From: Balneola sp. EhC07 | GTDB lineage: Bacteria; Bacteroidota; Rhodothermia; Balneolales; Balneolaceae | Direction of reading: 5' to 3' | Assembly (NCBI RefSeq): GCF_001650905.1 | Contig: NZ_LXYG01000020.1 | Coordinates: forward strand, 62,001 to 126,000 | Length of the DNA: 64,000 nucleotides | In this document: positions 24,801-28,143 of the stretch, one piece after another | Layout of the letters: each line of letters begins with the position of its first letter | Position numbering within the stretch: position 1 is the first letter of the stretch | The notes under the pieces: generated by a model | Told to the model about the DNA's origin: nothing | Databases searched by the model: none | Seen by the model: the letters and a program-made list of their open reading frames with translations, nothing else | Program-made: the position numbers and the translations under genes

Positions 24801-26422
24801 CCTGTATAGGTTGACTCTGTTTTCATTTGTGAAGTAGTCTTACCGGTTATGCCAGAAGTAGACCCTGCACCAACGGCAGTGGTAGTTCCACTTTCATCAG
24901 TATCCCAAAAACTGTTTTGTGCAGCTCCAAAACCGCTTTTTAAGCCAACAAATCCTCCAATATTGGTACTTCCACTTACCGTACCTGTCGAAAAACTATT
25001 TGTGATTATTCCACTGTCTAGGTTACCAACTAATCCTCCAACTTGAGATGATCCTGATACTGCACCGACAGCAAAACTATTTTCAATATTATCGTTGGCA
25101 AAACCAACCAAGCCGCCGGCATTATCTCCACCGTTTACTGAACTTGTAGAATAGCTCTTACTAATAGTTTTTAAATTATGGGTTCCAACCAATCCACCAA
25201 TATCAGAGCCGGTAGCCGTTACAGACCCAGTAGAATAAGACGCTGTAATATCACCTCCATTCTGCCCCACTAATCCACCAACCTGAGAGGTTCCTGTTAC
25301 AGAACCATTATAATAACTATTGGTTACGGTTCCATAGTTCTCGCCAGCTAGCCCTGCCGTATTGGAAGTACCTGTAATATCTCCTTGATCAATTCCTAAA
25401 CTATCTACAACTCCACCTTCACCAATTGTAGCAAATAGTGCCACATTACTATTAGTTGAACGGTTTATGAAAAGACTTGTGATTTTATACCCCTGTCCAT
25501 CTAAATTTCCTGTAAATGGTGCGCCTGCTCCAATAGGATCAAAGCCGGCACCACTATTCCAGCTTGACGTTCCAGAGGCATCAATATTTTGAGTTAAAAT
25601 AAAGTAATCCGTCAGATTATTACTGATTTCCTGAAGCTGTTCGGCGGTAGTAATTTGATATGGATCTCCCTGAGAACCTTCTCCACCGGCAAAACTTACC
25701 GAGACCGATTCAGCCTGTACAGGTCCACTCAGTGAACTTTCTCCGGAAGTGCCTGCATCAGTACCATCACTTGGAATAACAGAAAAACTTATGTATTTGC
25801 CTTCATCAGCATTAACTAATGTATAAGTATTAGCGTCAGCTCCGCCAATTGCTGTTTTCCCATTCCCCCCTGCATCGTCACTTCGATACCATGTGTACAC
25901 AGAACCACTTTCAGGATCGTTATCAGGATCACTATAATCATATGATCCTGTCAGTAAAGAACCTACTTCTAATGTTCCGCTGATAGAAACATTTGATATT
26001 GTTGGCGGATTGTTCCCACCTCCACCAACGCTTCCACTAATAGGGCCAACAGGATCGCTTGGGGTAGGCATCCCGTTATCTGTACCATTAGAAGGAGTTA
26101 TCTCAAACACTATTAGTTTTCCTTCATCAGCAGCAACTAGTGTATACGTTATTGAGGTTGCGCCATCGATTGGCACCGGTGGTTCAAATTCACTGTCAAA
26201 CCGATACCATTGATAAGTAGAGCCGTCTTCGGGTATATCATTCGGGTCATTGTACTCGTAATTACCCGTCAGCGTTTCCCCAACTTCTGTGGTACCAGTA
26301 ATTTCAACAAAGTCAGCAAACGGACCGGAAGGTGGTGGCGGAAACTGAGCCTGAACAGGAACGGCTGCCAATAGTGTTACTAATACGATTAGATTAGATA
26401 GAAATTTAATTGAATGTCTCAT
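3887..26422 (-). CDS. Giant T9SS-secreted repeat surface protein (7511 aa; BspA/DUF285, GLUG, cadherin-like, PKD, propeller-like)
   Basis: Sec signal peptide at residues 1-26 (ends VQAQ). Order, rough residues: two Ig-like domains (FQWYRADD/ITPNDG type) 27-240; GLUG block 245-575; three Ig-like 575-875; tandem 634-residue units 978-2245, each with cadherin-like, PKD-like (DWGDGT, HSYAVAG) and BspA/DUF285 repeats; cadherin-like 2245-2345; propeller-like DVSTAVYAG repeats 2350-2605; cadherin 2620-2720; Ig-like plus DUF285 2720-3000; Ig-like, GLUG 3160-3475; cadherin-like, propeller, cadherin 3500-3995; four Ig-like/DUF285 units to 5450; GLUG 5705-5995; cadherin-like, propeller, cadherin 6000-6490; two Ig-like/DUF285 units to 7185; C-terminal linker; T9SS type A domain 7425-7511 with NPFNPST and final RRMTLIK. 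No frameshift is visible. Likely a cell-surface adhesin of about 0.8 MDa. ATG 26422 has Shine-Dalgarno AGGGG inside the upstream receiver gene, which it overlaps by 17 bp. Confidence 0.93.
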   Translation of the reverse strand: MRHSIKFLSNLIVLVTLLAAVPVQAQFPPPPSGPFADFVEITGTTEVGETLTGNYEYNDPNDIPEDGSTYQWYRFDSEFEPPVPIDGATSITYTLVAADEGKLIVFEITPSNGTDNGMPTPSDPVGPISGSVGGGGNNPPTISNVSISGTLEVGSLLTGSYDYSDPDNDPESGSVYTWYRSDDAGGNGKTAIGGADANTYTLVNADEGKYISFSVIPSDGTDAGTSGESSLSGPVQAESVSVSFAGGEGSQGDPYQITTAEQLQEISNNLTDYFILTQNIDASGTSSWNSGAGFDPIGAGAPFTGNLDGQGYKITSLFINRSTNSNVALFATIGEGGVVDSLGIDQGDITGTSNTAGLAGENYGTVTNSYYNGSVTGTSQVGGLVGQNGGDITASYSTGSVTATGSDIGGLVGTHNLKTISKSYSTSSVNGGDNAGGLVGFANDNIENSFAVGAVSGSSQVGGLVGNLDSGIITNSFSTGTVSGSTNIGGFVGLKSGFGAAQNSFWDTDESGTTTAVGAGSTSGITGKTTSQMKTESTYTGASWDFTDVWELVSGVNNGYPIQQELNPNAESANTVPAASNLVINNRTNAGNLPELGDQLAVTYNFSDADNDPETGTTFQWYRADDASGTNAVQIAGATDSIYTVVSADLDKFLRVDVTPNDGTDAGTLVSSSYSEVAASNQPPSAGTVTITGTPGIGDTLTADYTYSDPESDLESGTTFQWYVAVDEVGTGLTPIADATSNKYVVTPAEEGAYIRVEVTPNDGTQYGSTSTSDFVKINVRPIAIAGTITGTPDVGETIFAVYEYNDFEDDPNAGAQFRWFVADDGSGTNESTISGETDSSYVVESGDAGKFIRVEITPFDGTSLGIADTSAYVEILVPNTNPVVSNPIADFSVDEDADDSFFNLTNIFSDAEDNDAALTYSIVSNSNTGLVTAAINNTTDTLSFAYTANESGIAEIIVQAMDSQGLTAQDTVNINVNPVNDVPVFVKGANQVVDENSGAQTVNGWATGISVGAGDEASQALNFNIFTDNDDLFSVLPAVDPSTGNLTFTPAADSFGVSNITISLSDDGGTTNGGIDTSADQVFTITVEEVLTVDSLTAFITVWKTTTPGESITMYTDGGGTVSDFDAIIDWGDGTVERITGDDPDPSHSYAVAGEYEVRIGGTFPRLDMTDNADLVTYGNTPALAANSDKIIAINQWGNIIWESMSNMFYQTPNLVTYSATDTPNLSQATSLEGMFAFTGLSSADLSGWDVSMITDFSSMFTNATSFNGDLSDWTFSSADYTSENGVNFLGMFNLASSFTGTGLANWDVSNADTMTVMFSDAAAFNQDLSSWDVSNVKDMFLMAEGTALSTANYTDMLSSWSALSLQSDLDFSVNPTTYNLAGLEGRDILVDTFGWNITDGGLTAGALSLSTIETSPIDTSVTDTLWMDLTIDGTVATDALNPIWTLTPATGMSASGSPVFNEDRQQWAYDLSGITVTNLDQEYALQVSASVSLENGSASIEDDFSINVIVPNSAPVATLAIEDITVDEDADNTTIDLTSYFADANESADDLVYSIETNSNPILLTASVNNTTDTLTLAYGANEFGTADITVRATDSGGLTADTSFTVTVNSVNDIPLFTKGANQVVDENAAPQSISNWASGISAGLANESGQGLTFNVSTDNDNLFEVGPAVDPLTGTLTFTPAADSFGVANVTISLSDDGGTTNEGIDTSADQVFTITVEEVLTVDSLTAFITVWKTTTPGESITMYTDGGAGVTDFDAIIDWGDGTVEEITGDDPDPSHSYAVAGDYEVRIGGTFPRLDMTDNADLVTYGNNPGYGQNSAKLIGLKQWGNIAWESMENMFYQTPNLVSYTATDAPDVSQASSMEGMFAFTGLTNADLSGWDVSSITDFSSMFTNATSFNGDVSGWTFSSAPYSVANGLNFTGMFNLASSFTGTGLANWDVSNADTMTVMFSDASAFNQDLSGWDVSNVKDMFLMAEGTALSTANYSAMLSSWSALDVQSGVEFSVNPTTYNLAGLEGRDILVDTFGWNITDGGLTADGLSLSTTETSPIDTSVTDTLWMDLTMDGTEVTEALNPVWTLTPATGLTSPGNPVYSSARQQWGYDLSGIAVSELDQEYALGFSASVSLENGTSSVEDNFSINITVSNTEPTVLAAIEDLSINEDAENTTIDLTSVFSDAEQAASELTFSVESNSNTGLADVSVNNTSDELTLSLIADSSGSAIITIRATDSGGLTVDNSFNVTVNPVNDSPTISTPIADVTVDENAPNTVIDLSTSFSDVETTSGDLAYTVESNDNTTLVAASIDGSTLTLDYQTNQFGVASITVRASDGELFADETFIVTVIEVNNAPIFPGAYDVSTAVLSSSEYIPLGGGSQIIFNADGTKVFSLDSPEIKEHTLNLAYDLSTASNEQVVFTFGEEISFSKDAEFSSDGTKMFVLNASPKAVVEYSLGTAFDVSTAVYGGQSEEFNIGTEESSAESISFNGDGSKLFIIGINGKSVVEYNLGTPYDVSTAVFAGTDQEFYVGDQDLSPRDLAFNEDGTKMFIMGDGDDSVVEYNLSVAYDVSEAVYAGPGEEFDHGGTRTSNPLSLVFNGDGTRMYIYDALGAHFEYVLDNPTLASFAENGTGTVIDINANDGNGGAADAGLTYSILASADANEFNINASTGVLTFKTAPDFENPTDTDGDNEYIVTVQADDGEAEFNTESITLTITVTDVFENIAPIASNAGVAGTPKVRETLAATYDFSDADGDANAGANFQWYRADDATGTNEAEIVGATDSTFIPTSVEAGLFVKVEITPNDGLESGVAVSSGWVSVPPIFLLAENGVTITCSEAAVGDTGTINDIEYTKRSKDQITQENAATTCTSGITDMSAMFSDASSFNQDIGSWDVSSVTDMSQMFDNASSFNGSLANWDVSSVLNMQGLFYQATVFNQDISSWDVSSVTNMRLMFYYANSFNGDISGWNVSSVTNMESMFYNARSFNQNIGGWNISNVSNFEGFLFDAATTTENYDSLLIGWANLPNVQPNLTLNVEPGKYSPAAEEARAVLTGSPNNWTIIDEGRTNNAPVASNINIGEGSVKTGAQITAKYDFTDADGDTESGTTYQWYRADDASGSNKTMITDSTDITYTPTRNDHLKYLRLDVTPNDGFEGGATVSSGYILANIFDGGIGTEANPFLISTVAQLDSIRTLVYEMYVGSVIEDHFKLTSDLDLDVAPYNQGEGWVPLTRGYKTFTGSLDGANHTISGLYINNNTREYVGLIGLHSGTIRNVTLTDVNITSSYEYNTGAVGYVSGGMVSNVHITGTVTSTFTSSEGVGGIAGTLWNSGTITESSFVGTVSGTTKAGGIAGDTFRNVKIINSLFSGTVSGANSGGIVGSFRGGEIQTSYSMGSVIGSESAGGISGTGDYTDPKIVNSYSLATITGNDDVVNIDGIVGTGSYKAINSYFAGTLSDVPTNSYWDVSGIGTTDVSNSAMKDSLTYSNAGFDFTNTWSIVTGDSVSYPYLKQNIQDPIPGKMKANKAPVVNNPIADVTVDENAPNTLIDLSTNFSDAETASGSLIYTLEVNDNPTLVTATISDSALTLDYQTNQFGVANITVRASDGELFTEDSFVVTINEVNDPPIFPGRYDVSTAVQANNGSATVISQSSYGDIAFNTDGTKLFALGDSDVVAEYHLGTAFNVSTAVHAGEQEDFIISGEESSPTGLNFNNDGTKMFVLGRDGDAVVEYTLGTAFDISTAVYAGQNEEFSIAIQENDPRGFTFNADGTKMYLLGFERRVIIEYSLDTAFDVSTAMYLGLDEEFSTSTEEYSAQDIAFNDDGSKMFVIGGSSKDVVEYNLFTSYDVSTAIYAGASEEFYHGRFGTRIPSRLIFNNDGTKLFILDNIPYGGVYEYVLDNPNTVSFAENGAGTVIDIQATDGDGGATDEGLTYSISGGTDAGAFNIDASTGVLTFKTAPDFEIPADSDTDNVFEITVEANDGQAEFNTASIDLIIMVTDVHENTPPVAANLAIAGTPKVRETLAATYDFSDADGDANAGANFQWYVSSDTLNEQSVISGATDSTFIPTSAQASKFVKVEITPNDGFDFGVTVFSDWIEVASVFLLAENGVTITCSDAEVDDTGTVNGVEYTKRNIYGISQENASTTCTSGITNMSELFGHYTSFNEDIGSWDVSSVTDMSFMFEGASSFNQDIGSWDVSNVTEMSFMFSGASSFNQPIGAWNVSSVTSMGSMFYDASAFNQDIGAWDVRSVTNMPALFYNAFAFDQDLGGWDISNVTLFDDYGDGFLKNSGLTPPNYDSLLIGWAALPSVQPNQALNAGTVEYTPAASAARAKLVNDYNWTITDGGRTNTAPVASNPAISGTPKVKEVLTASYDYSDIENDANAGANFQWYVSSDTLNEQSVILGAIDSTFIPTSAQASKFVKVEITPNDGFDFGVTVSSDWIEVASVFLLANNGVTMTCSDASPGDTGLVGGIMYTALSGDSLRARVDGGADVTNVCTSLITDMSNMFHEKSAFNQDIGNWDVSSVTSMSGMFNSADAFNQDIGDWDVSSVTNMLGMFALTDNFNQDISSWVVNSVTDMSGMFANASSFNQDIGGWKVNSVTDMSLMFYRASSFNQDIGGWEVHLVTDMSDMFFATVAFDQDLGEWDISNVTKFNELGDGFLGHSGLSIANYDSLLIGWAALSSVQPNQTLNMETLVYSPAASAAHEKLVNEYNWTIADAGRTNVVPVVTDVLIAGTPKVGDQLMASYTFTDADGDAESGSTFQWNVADDASGTNTAAITDSTAKTFTPTSAQAGKFVKVEITPNDGREFGAAVSSDWIEVASIFLLADNGVTITCSDAAVGDTGTVNGIEYTKRSKFQITQDNSATTCTSGMTDMSSLFSFESYFNGNISSWDVSSVTDMSSMFSYASAFNWDIGAWDVSSVTNMERMFDEASAFDQDIGAWDVSSVTDMGRMFEEAEAFNQDIGAWDVSSVTNMSGMFNDATAFDQNLGEWDISNVAEFNSGLGFLRNSGLTTPNYDSLLIGWAALPSVQTDKRLGVGDVKYTPAAATARAVLTSEPNNWIITDAGRTNVAPVASNPAISGTPKVKEVLTASYDYSDIENDANAGASFQWYRASDAMGTDSVAIAGATNSTFTPTSAEAGLFVKVEITPNDGRDFGVAVSSDWIEVASVFLLANNGVTITCSDAKVGDKGTVNGIEYTKRSKDQITTENAATTCTSGITDMSYLFDGKSSFNQDISSWDVSQVVNMEKVFNNAHAFNQDISNWDVSSVTNMYAMFFNAQVFNQDLSSWNVGAVTNMGAMFNSATLFNQDISSWDVSSVIYMDAMFASTSAFDQSIGNWDVSSVEYMNVMFSGATAFNQDINNWGEKTSRVSNMSLMFSYASAFNQDISSWNVSSVLNMENMFQEATSFNQDLSQWDVSNVVNMIGMFNGAVSFDQDLGDWDISKVQSFEDTDAFYSFLGNSGLTTPNYDSLLIGWAALPSVQPNQRLDVGTVEYTPAAAAAWEVLTNAPNNWTITDGGRTNTAPVASNPAISGTPKVGEALAATYDYSDEDGDANAGASFQWYRAADTTATVTSITGATDSLYTVSSEDVGLYVKVEVTPNDGFDFGNTESSNYFTINTAPTTIAEIDQVVITSEFRSFDLTSYFNDAETASNLLIYTVTNDNNSLVTTTTGGTILYLDYKAGQFGTVNVTVTASDGELSVDWTFTVTLSSPFESGSGVEGDPYLITTATQLDAIRTLINEEDDNDISQHFKLMNDINLDVAPYNDGKGWVPFAKSEIGESFSGHFDGDGHTISELYINSGDYNYMGMFGYVVGGSISNVTFSDVDITSSGEINTSPLGYISGAAVSNVHVTGMVSGTTVGGISGALWNGGQVVESSFNGSLTGETVGGIAGDIESDGDDNTTISKSFSAGSISGTNSGGIVGGVTSGGTISDSYSLSSVSGSTFEGGIIGGIGATQANTYFAGSLSDAATNSYWNTSGEQTSDVSTSAMKDSLTFVNAGFDFTNTWAIVTGDSISYPYLQNNPQTPIPGKVRANTAPVVSTPLADVTVDENAANTVIDLSTFFSDAETASESLAYTVETNDNTTLVTSEISGSTLTLDYQGDQFGVANITVRASDGELTVDDSFIVTVNEVNNPPIFDTAYDVSTAVYAGNEEGLNVKGRKFGFAFNGDGTKLFVIENGSTLDLVIEYTLSTPYDVSTAVNAGFIEEFRIEEEHDPYSIVFNVDGSKMFIIGASGLVEYALSPAYDVSEASYVRTVSVSTEESIPLDMSFNGDGTKMFVLGLNDTVFEYSLGTAYDISTAVYAGVEEAFSVAAEESEPYDVAFHSDGTKMFVLGSDGNAIVEYTLGTAYDVSTAVYAGVEQEFGVGASNLTGLSFNGDGTKMFVLDNDEIGSFIGEYTLGIPTTLSFAENGTGIVMDVDATDGDGGAADAGLTYSISGADSEVFAIDGSTGALSFKVAPDFENPADADGNNEYIVTIQVNDGKIINNTASLTLTITVTNVEENTAPVATNAAIVGTPKVGEILATTYDYSDEDGDANAGASFQWYRAADSLGTDSIAIAEATDSTFIPTSVEAGLFVKVEITPNDGLDSGAAVSSDWLEVASVFLIAENGVTVTCSDAEVGDTGTVNGIEYTKRSKDQITTENAAATCTSGITDMRSMFIGAVGFNQDIGSWDVSSVTTMGRMFEGASSFNQDIGTWDVSSVTDMVGMFLEASAFNRDIGTWDVSSVTDMNGMFLEASAFNQNIGAWDVSSVRNMGGMFAEAFSFNQNIGSWNVSSVTSMSDMFSNATSFSTANYDSLLIGWSGLSSLQADVPFGANSTKYSTLASSARNILTSEPNNWMITDGGRANTAPVASNAAIVGIPKVGETLAATYDYSDADGNANVGGSFQWYRAADSLGTDSLAIAEATDSTFIPTSVEAGLFVKVEITPNDGLDSGAAVSSDWLEMASVFLLADNGVTITCSDAEVGDVGTVNGIEYTKRSKDQITTKNAATTCTSGITDMNSLFSLESSFNGNISSWDVSSVTEMIGMFGYAYSFNQDIGNWDVSNVTNMSVMFGYTYSFNQDIGNWNVSKVTSMRAMFFSAYAFNQDIGDWNVSKVTNMSKMFEGTRNFNQNLNKWDVSHGPNMWDMFYQARSFNNGNTPGQKTKTVNGVEVTTSLDWDVSNVTNMAGMFQGAAAFNQDISSWDVSDVKYFDVGPDTTEAAAKAKTNSEIIDQRNIDELTSSGGDNILANQASREHSQAQKSAMTTTKPDSIAGFLVGSGMSSATASKMFVEWSKRDLQDGVSINIGAIELNNEGATAMKTLRQANNMEVAWGGEEGVDDEPVFSQLPEPFEIKTEETRILKLWNYVSDIATLDNELKFKFALESDSAQVFGFDAANGQLSITAPAYADTFSVAIQVANNENIVSLDTLEIHTSPLFTSVEDLIAELPVSSELKQNYPNPFNPSTVIRFGIPQSGEVRLDVFDLLGRRVATLIDNERKSAGYHQVSFDASNLASGIYFYRIVAGKFVEARRMTLIK
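6217..6376 (-). repeat. Recent 75-bp tandem duplications in a DUF285 block
   Basis: The segment beginning GGTTGAAGGCGGAGGCTTCT at 6217 recurs at 6292 with 31 identical bases. The segment beginning CATATCGGTCACCGAACTCA at 6251 recurs at 6326 with 33 identical bases. The 75-bp period equals one 25-residue BspA repeat, so the gene is gaining or losing whole repeats in frame. Confidence 0.8.
19687..23490 (-). repeat. Tandem 1902-bp (634-residue) duplication inside giant gene 1
   Basis: The copies span about 21589-23490 and 19687-21588. Each encodes a cadherin-like segment beginning at the KGANQVVDEN motif, a PKD-like segment, BspA repeats, a tail and another cadherin-like domain. Bases 21160-21280 and 23062-23182 are identical over 121 bp at an offset of exactly 1902, which is a whole number of codons. 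Confidence 0.85.
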
Positions 26423-26801
26423 GTTGTACCCCTGTATTCGTATTTAATTTCTTCGAATTTAAAATTGGTTGTAAATCAGAAAGTTTGTCTTTTGCGACAA
26501 AAGCCAATATACCGAGTTCATCTGCTTTGCGCCTAAAACTGGGTGTGTTGTAGCTGCTAACCAATATGATTTTTGCATCAGGATCTTTCTTTAGAATTTC
26601 TTCCGAAACAGTGAAACCACTTATACTCTTTAATTCTATATCCATCAGAACAAAATCCGGTTGTTGAGATTCATACTCTAGCATTGCACTTTCACCGGTC
26701 TCATATTCTATAATTTGATGCTTTTTTCCCGTAGCTAGTACTACAAAATTTTTTATGATTCGACGTATTTCAGCATGGTCATCAACTATCATTATTTTCA
26801 T
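26406..26801 (-). CDS. Stand-alone receiver (CheY-like) protein, receiver 1
   Basis: 131 residues, one REC domain without any output domain. The active-site set is complete: acidic pair Asp7-Asp8 (IVDDH), phospho-acceptor Asp54 (LMDIEL), Ser in ILVSSY and the conserved Lys in FVAKDK. Such proteins relay phosphoryl groups or act by protein contact in the cytoplasm. Its last 17 bases overlap the first codons of giant gene 1, and the Shine-Dalgarno of the giant lies within it, so the two are expected to be translationally coupled. A copy of the 40-bp element lies 95 bp upstream. It is a paralogue of the receiver at 26986-27336. How a receiver without output would act on a secreted giant is unclear; control of its synthesis or of T9SS delivery is conceivable. 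Confidence 0.88.
   Translation of the reverse strand: MKIMIVDDHAEIRRIIKNFVVLATGKKHQIIEYETGESAMLEYESQQPDFVLMDIELKSISGFTVSEEILKKDPDAKIILVSSYNTPSFRRKADELGILAFVAKDKLSDLQPILNSKKLNTNTGVQHETFN
26429..26433 (-). promoter_or_regulatory. Shine-Dalgarno of giant gene 1 inside the receiver gene
   Basis: On the minus strand AGGGG stands 6 nt before the ATG of giant 1. It is unusual here because most genes in the window have poor Shine-Dalgarno sequences, and it lies in the coding sequence of the upstream gene. Confidence 0.7.
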
Positions 26802-26896
26802 TCTATAATCTTTATTTTTAAATAAAGCAGCTCTAAAGGCTTTTCTATTATATACCCCTTAAGTATTTAGAGTATAAATTCTCTTATATTTTTTCT

Positions 26897-26936
26897 ATAG
26901 GAAGGAGTACTCAATAATCTAGGTAGAAGTACCTAC
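26897..26936 (-). promoter_or_regulatory. 40-bp regulatory element, copy 2
   Basis: It differs from copy 1 at three positions. The GAGTACTC core here is a perfect palindrome, and the TAGGTA-GAAG-TACCTA dyad is intact. It lies 95 bp upstream of receiver 1 and hence of the receiver 1-giant 1 operon. Confidence 0.7.
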
Positions 26937-26985
26937 AAATTTACCGGACTAACATAAAACAGGGATATTAGCCCAAGATCAGAAT

Positions 26986-27336
26986 TTAAAATTTTAGATA
27001 TTCCTTAATTCCTGAAAGGTTATCTTTTGAGACAAATCCAATTGCTCCTACTTTTTTTGCATTTTCTCTAGACAAACGAGCATCATTACCGGTCACAATA
27101 ACAATTTTAGCTTTATTATTCTGTTTCAGAATGAGTTTTGTGGCCTCAAAACCACTCATTTTTCCCATTTCAACATCCATTAGTATATAGTCCGGTTTAA
27201 CTGTCATATAATTAGCTACAGCATCTTCCCCATTCTCGTATTCAATGCATTCGACAACTTCTTTACAAGAAAAAAGAACTATAGTTTTTATCAGCTTTCG
27301 CATTGAAGCATGGTCATCAACTATCATTATTTTCAT
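26986..27336 (-). CDS. Stand-alone receiver (CheY-like) protein, receiver 2
   Basis: A single REC domain of 116 residues when started at the ATG 27334-27336. The frame can be extended to a TTG at 27363. The ATG is preferred because the product then begins MKIMIVDDHA like receiver 1, and the distance to the upstream 40-bp element becomes 94 bp against 95 bp for receiver 1. Active-site residues are present: Asp7-Asp8, Asp54 (LMDVEM), Thr in IVTGND and Lys in FVSKDN. There is no output domain. It is likely a phosphorelay or decoy partner of the neighbouring sensor kinases. It is probably expressed from its own promoter, given the element upstream and the gap to receiver 1. Confidence 0.85.
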   Translation of the reverse strand: MKIMIVDDHASMRKLIKTIVLFSCKEVVECIEYENGEDAVANYMTVKPDYILMDVEMGKMSGFEATKLILKQNNKAKIVIVTGNDARLSRENAKKVGAIGFVSKDNLSGIKEYLKF

Positions 27337-27430
27337 TAACCTGACCGGATTTGTATTTATCAATTCTTTCTTTAGGTCAAGGGACCCAGACTTTAAAGAG
27401 GCAAATTGATTCGATTGAGTTCAATTAGCA

Positions 27431-27470
27431 ATGGGAGAGAGTACCTAAATATATAGGTAATTATACCTAT
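27431..27470 (-). promoter_or_regulatory. 40-bp regulatory element, copy 3 (most diverged)
   Basis: The TAGGTA-ATTA-TACCTA dyad is intact while the flanking GGAAGGAG block is degenerate (GGGAGAGAG). It lies between the LuxR-type regulator gene and receiver 2, 94 bp before the ATG of receiver 2. Confidence 0.6.
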
Positions 27471-27492
27471 GTATTAAATGAGAAATGCGAAA

Positions 27493-28143
27493 TTACAATG
27501 TCTTCGTTACTTCCATTGCATATTTTAGAAGAGCATGTGTGCCACTTAATTCCAGTTTAGAACAGATATTACTACGGTGATTCTGTACTGTCTTGATGCT
27601 AATGTTCAATTCTTGAGCAATTTCTTGACTCGTCATCATCTCTGAAACTAAATTAAGTATCTTTTTTTCCGAAGCAGTTAGTAAATGCAATCCACTTTTG
27701 TGAGTTGCTGAAGAAGCTGAGTTATCGTTTCTCCGAATCAAAAACCCTGATAAAGAAGGGCTTATATAATAATTGCCCCCTAAAACTTTTTCAACACAAT
27801 TTGATATTTCGCTGACGGTATTTTCTTTTAAAACATATCCTTTTACTCCAATATCCATTGCTTTATTGAACATTGTTTCATCATTTAGCATTGTCAGAAA
27901 AATCAGATCGATTGCCAGACCTTGATATTTTACTTTTTCTGCTACTTCAAATCCACTCATTTCAGGCATTTCAATATCAAGGATAGCAATATCCGGTTTT
28001 TCGGATTGAATTAATAAGAGAGCATTTTTTCCATTTTCTGCTTCTATTATTTCAAGTTCAGAATTACTTTCCAGTACTTGCAGTAAACCATTTCTAATTA
28101 AAGAATGATCATCCGCAATTAAAATTTTAGTCTTTTTTTTCAT
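27493..28143 (-). CDS. NarL/FixJ-type response regulator (REC plus LuxR HTH), partner of sensor kinase 1
   Basis: 216 residues. REC domain at 1-120 with Asp11-Asp12 (IADDH), phospho-acceptor Asp56 (ILDIEMPEMSG) and Lys in YVLKEN. LuxR-type helix-turn-helix at about 150-212 (LTASEKKILNL, SQEIAQELNISIKTVQNHRS). It binds DNA as a dimer after phosphorylation. The gene start overlaps the end of the sensor kinase gene by 17 bp, so the pair forms one translationally coupled unit. It is closely related to the regulator at 31337-31993. Conserved dyads in four nearby upstream regions are candidate sites for it. Confidence 0.93.
   Translation of the reverse strand: MKKKTKILIADDHSLIRNGLLQVLESNSELEIIEAENGKNALLLIQSEKPDIAILDIEMPEMSGFEVAEKVKYQGLAIDLIFLTMLNDETMFNKAMDIGVKGYVLKENTVSEISNCVEKVLGGNYYISPSLSGFLIRRNDNSASSATHKSGLHLLTASEKKILNLVSEMMTSQEIAQELNISIKTVQNHRSNICSKLELSGTHALLKYAMEVTKTL

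Noticed and set aside
27337-27363. TTG start extending receiver 2 by nine residues
   Set aside because: The internal ATG matches the start of receiver 1 and gives the same spacing to the upstream element.
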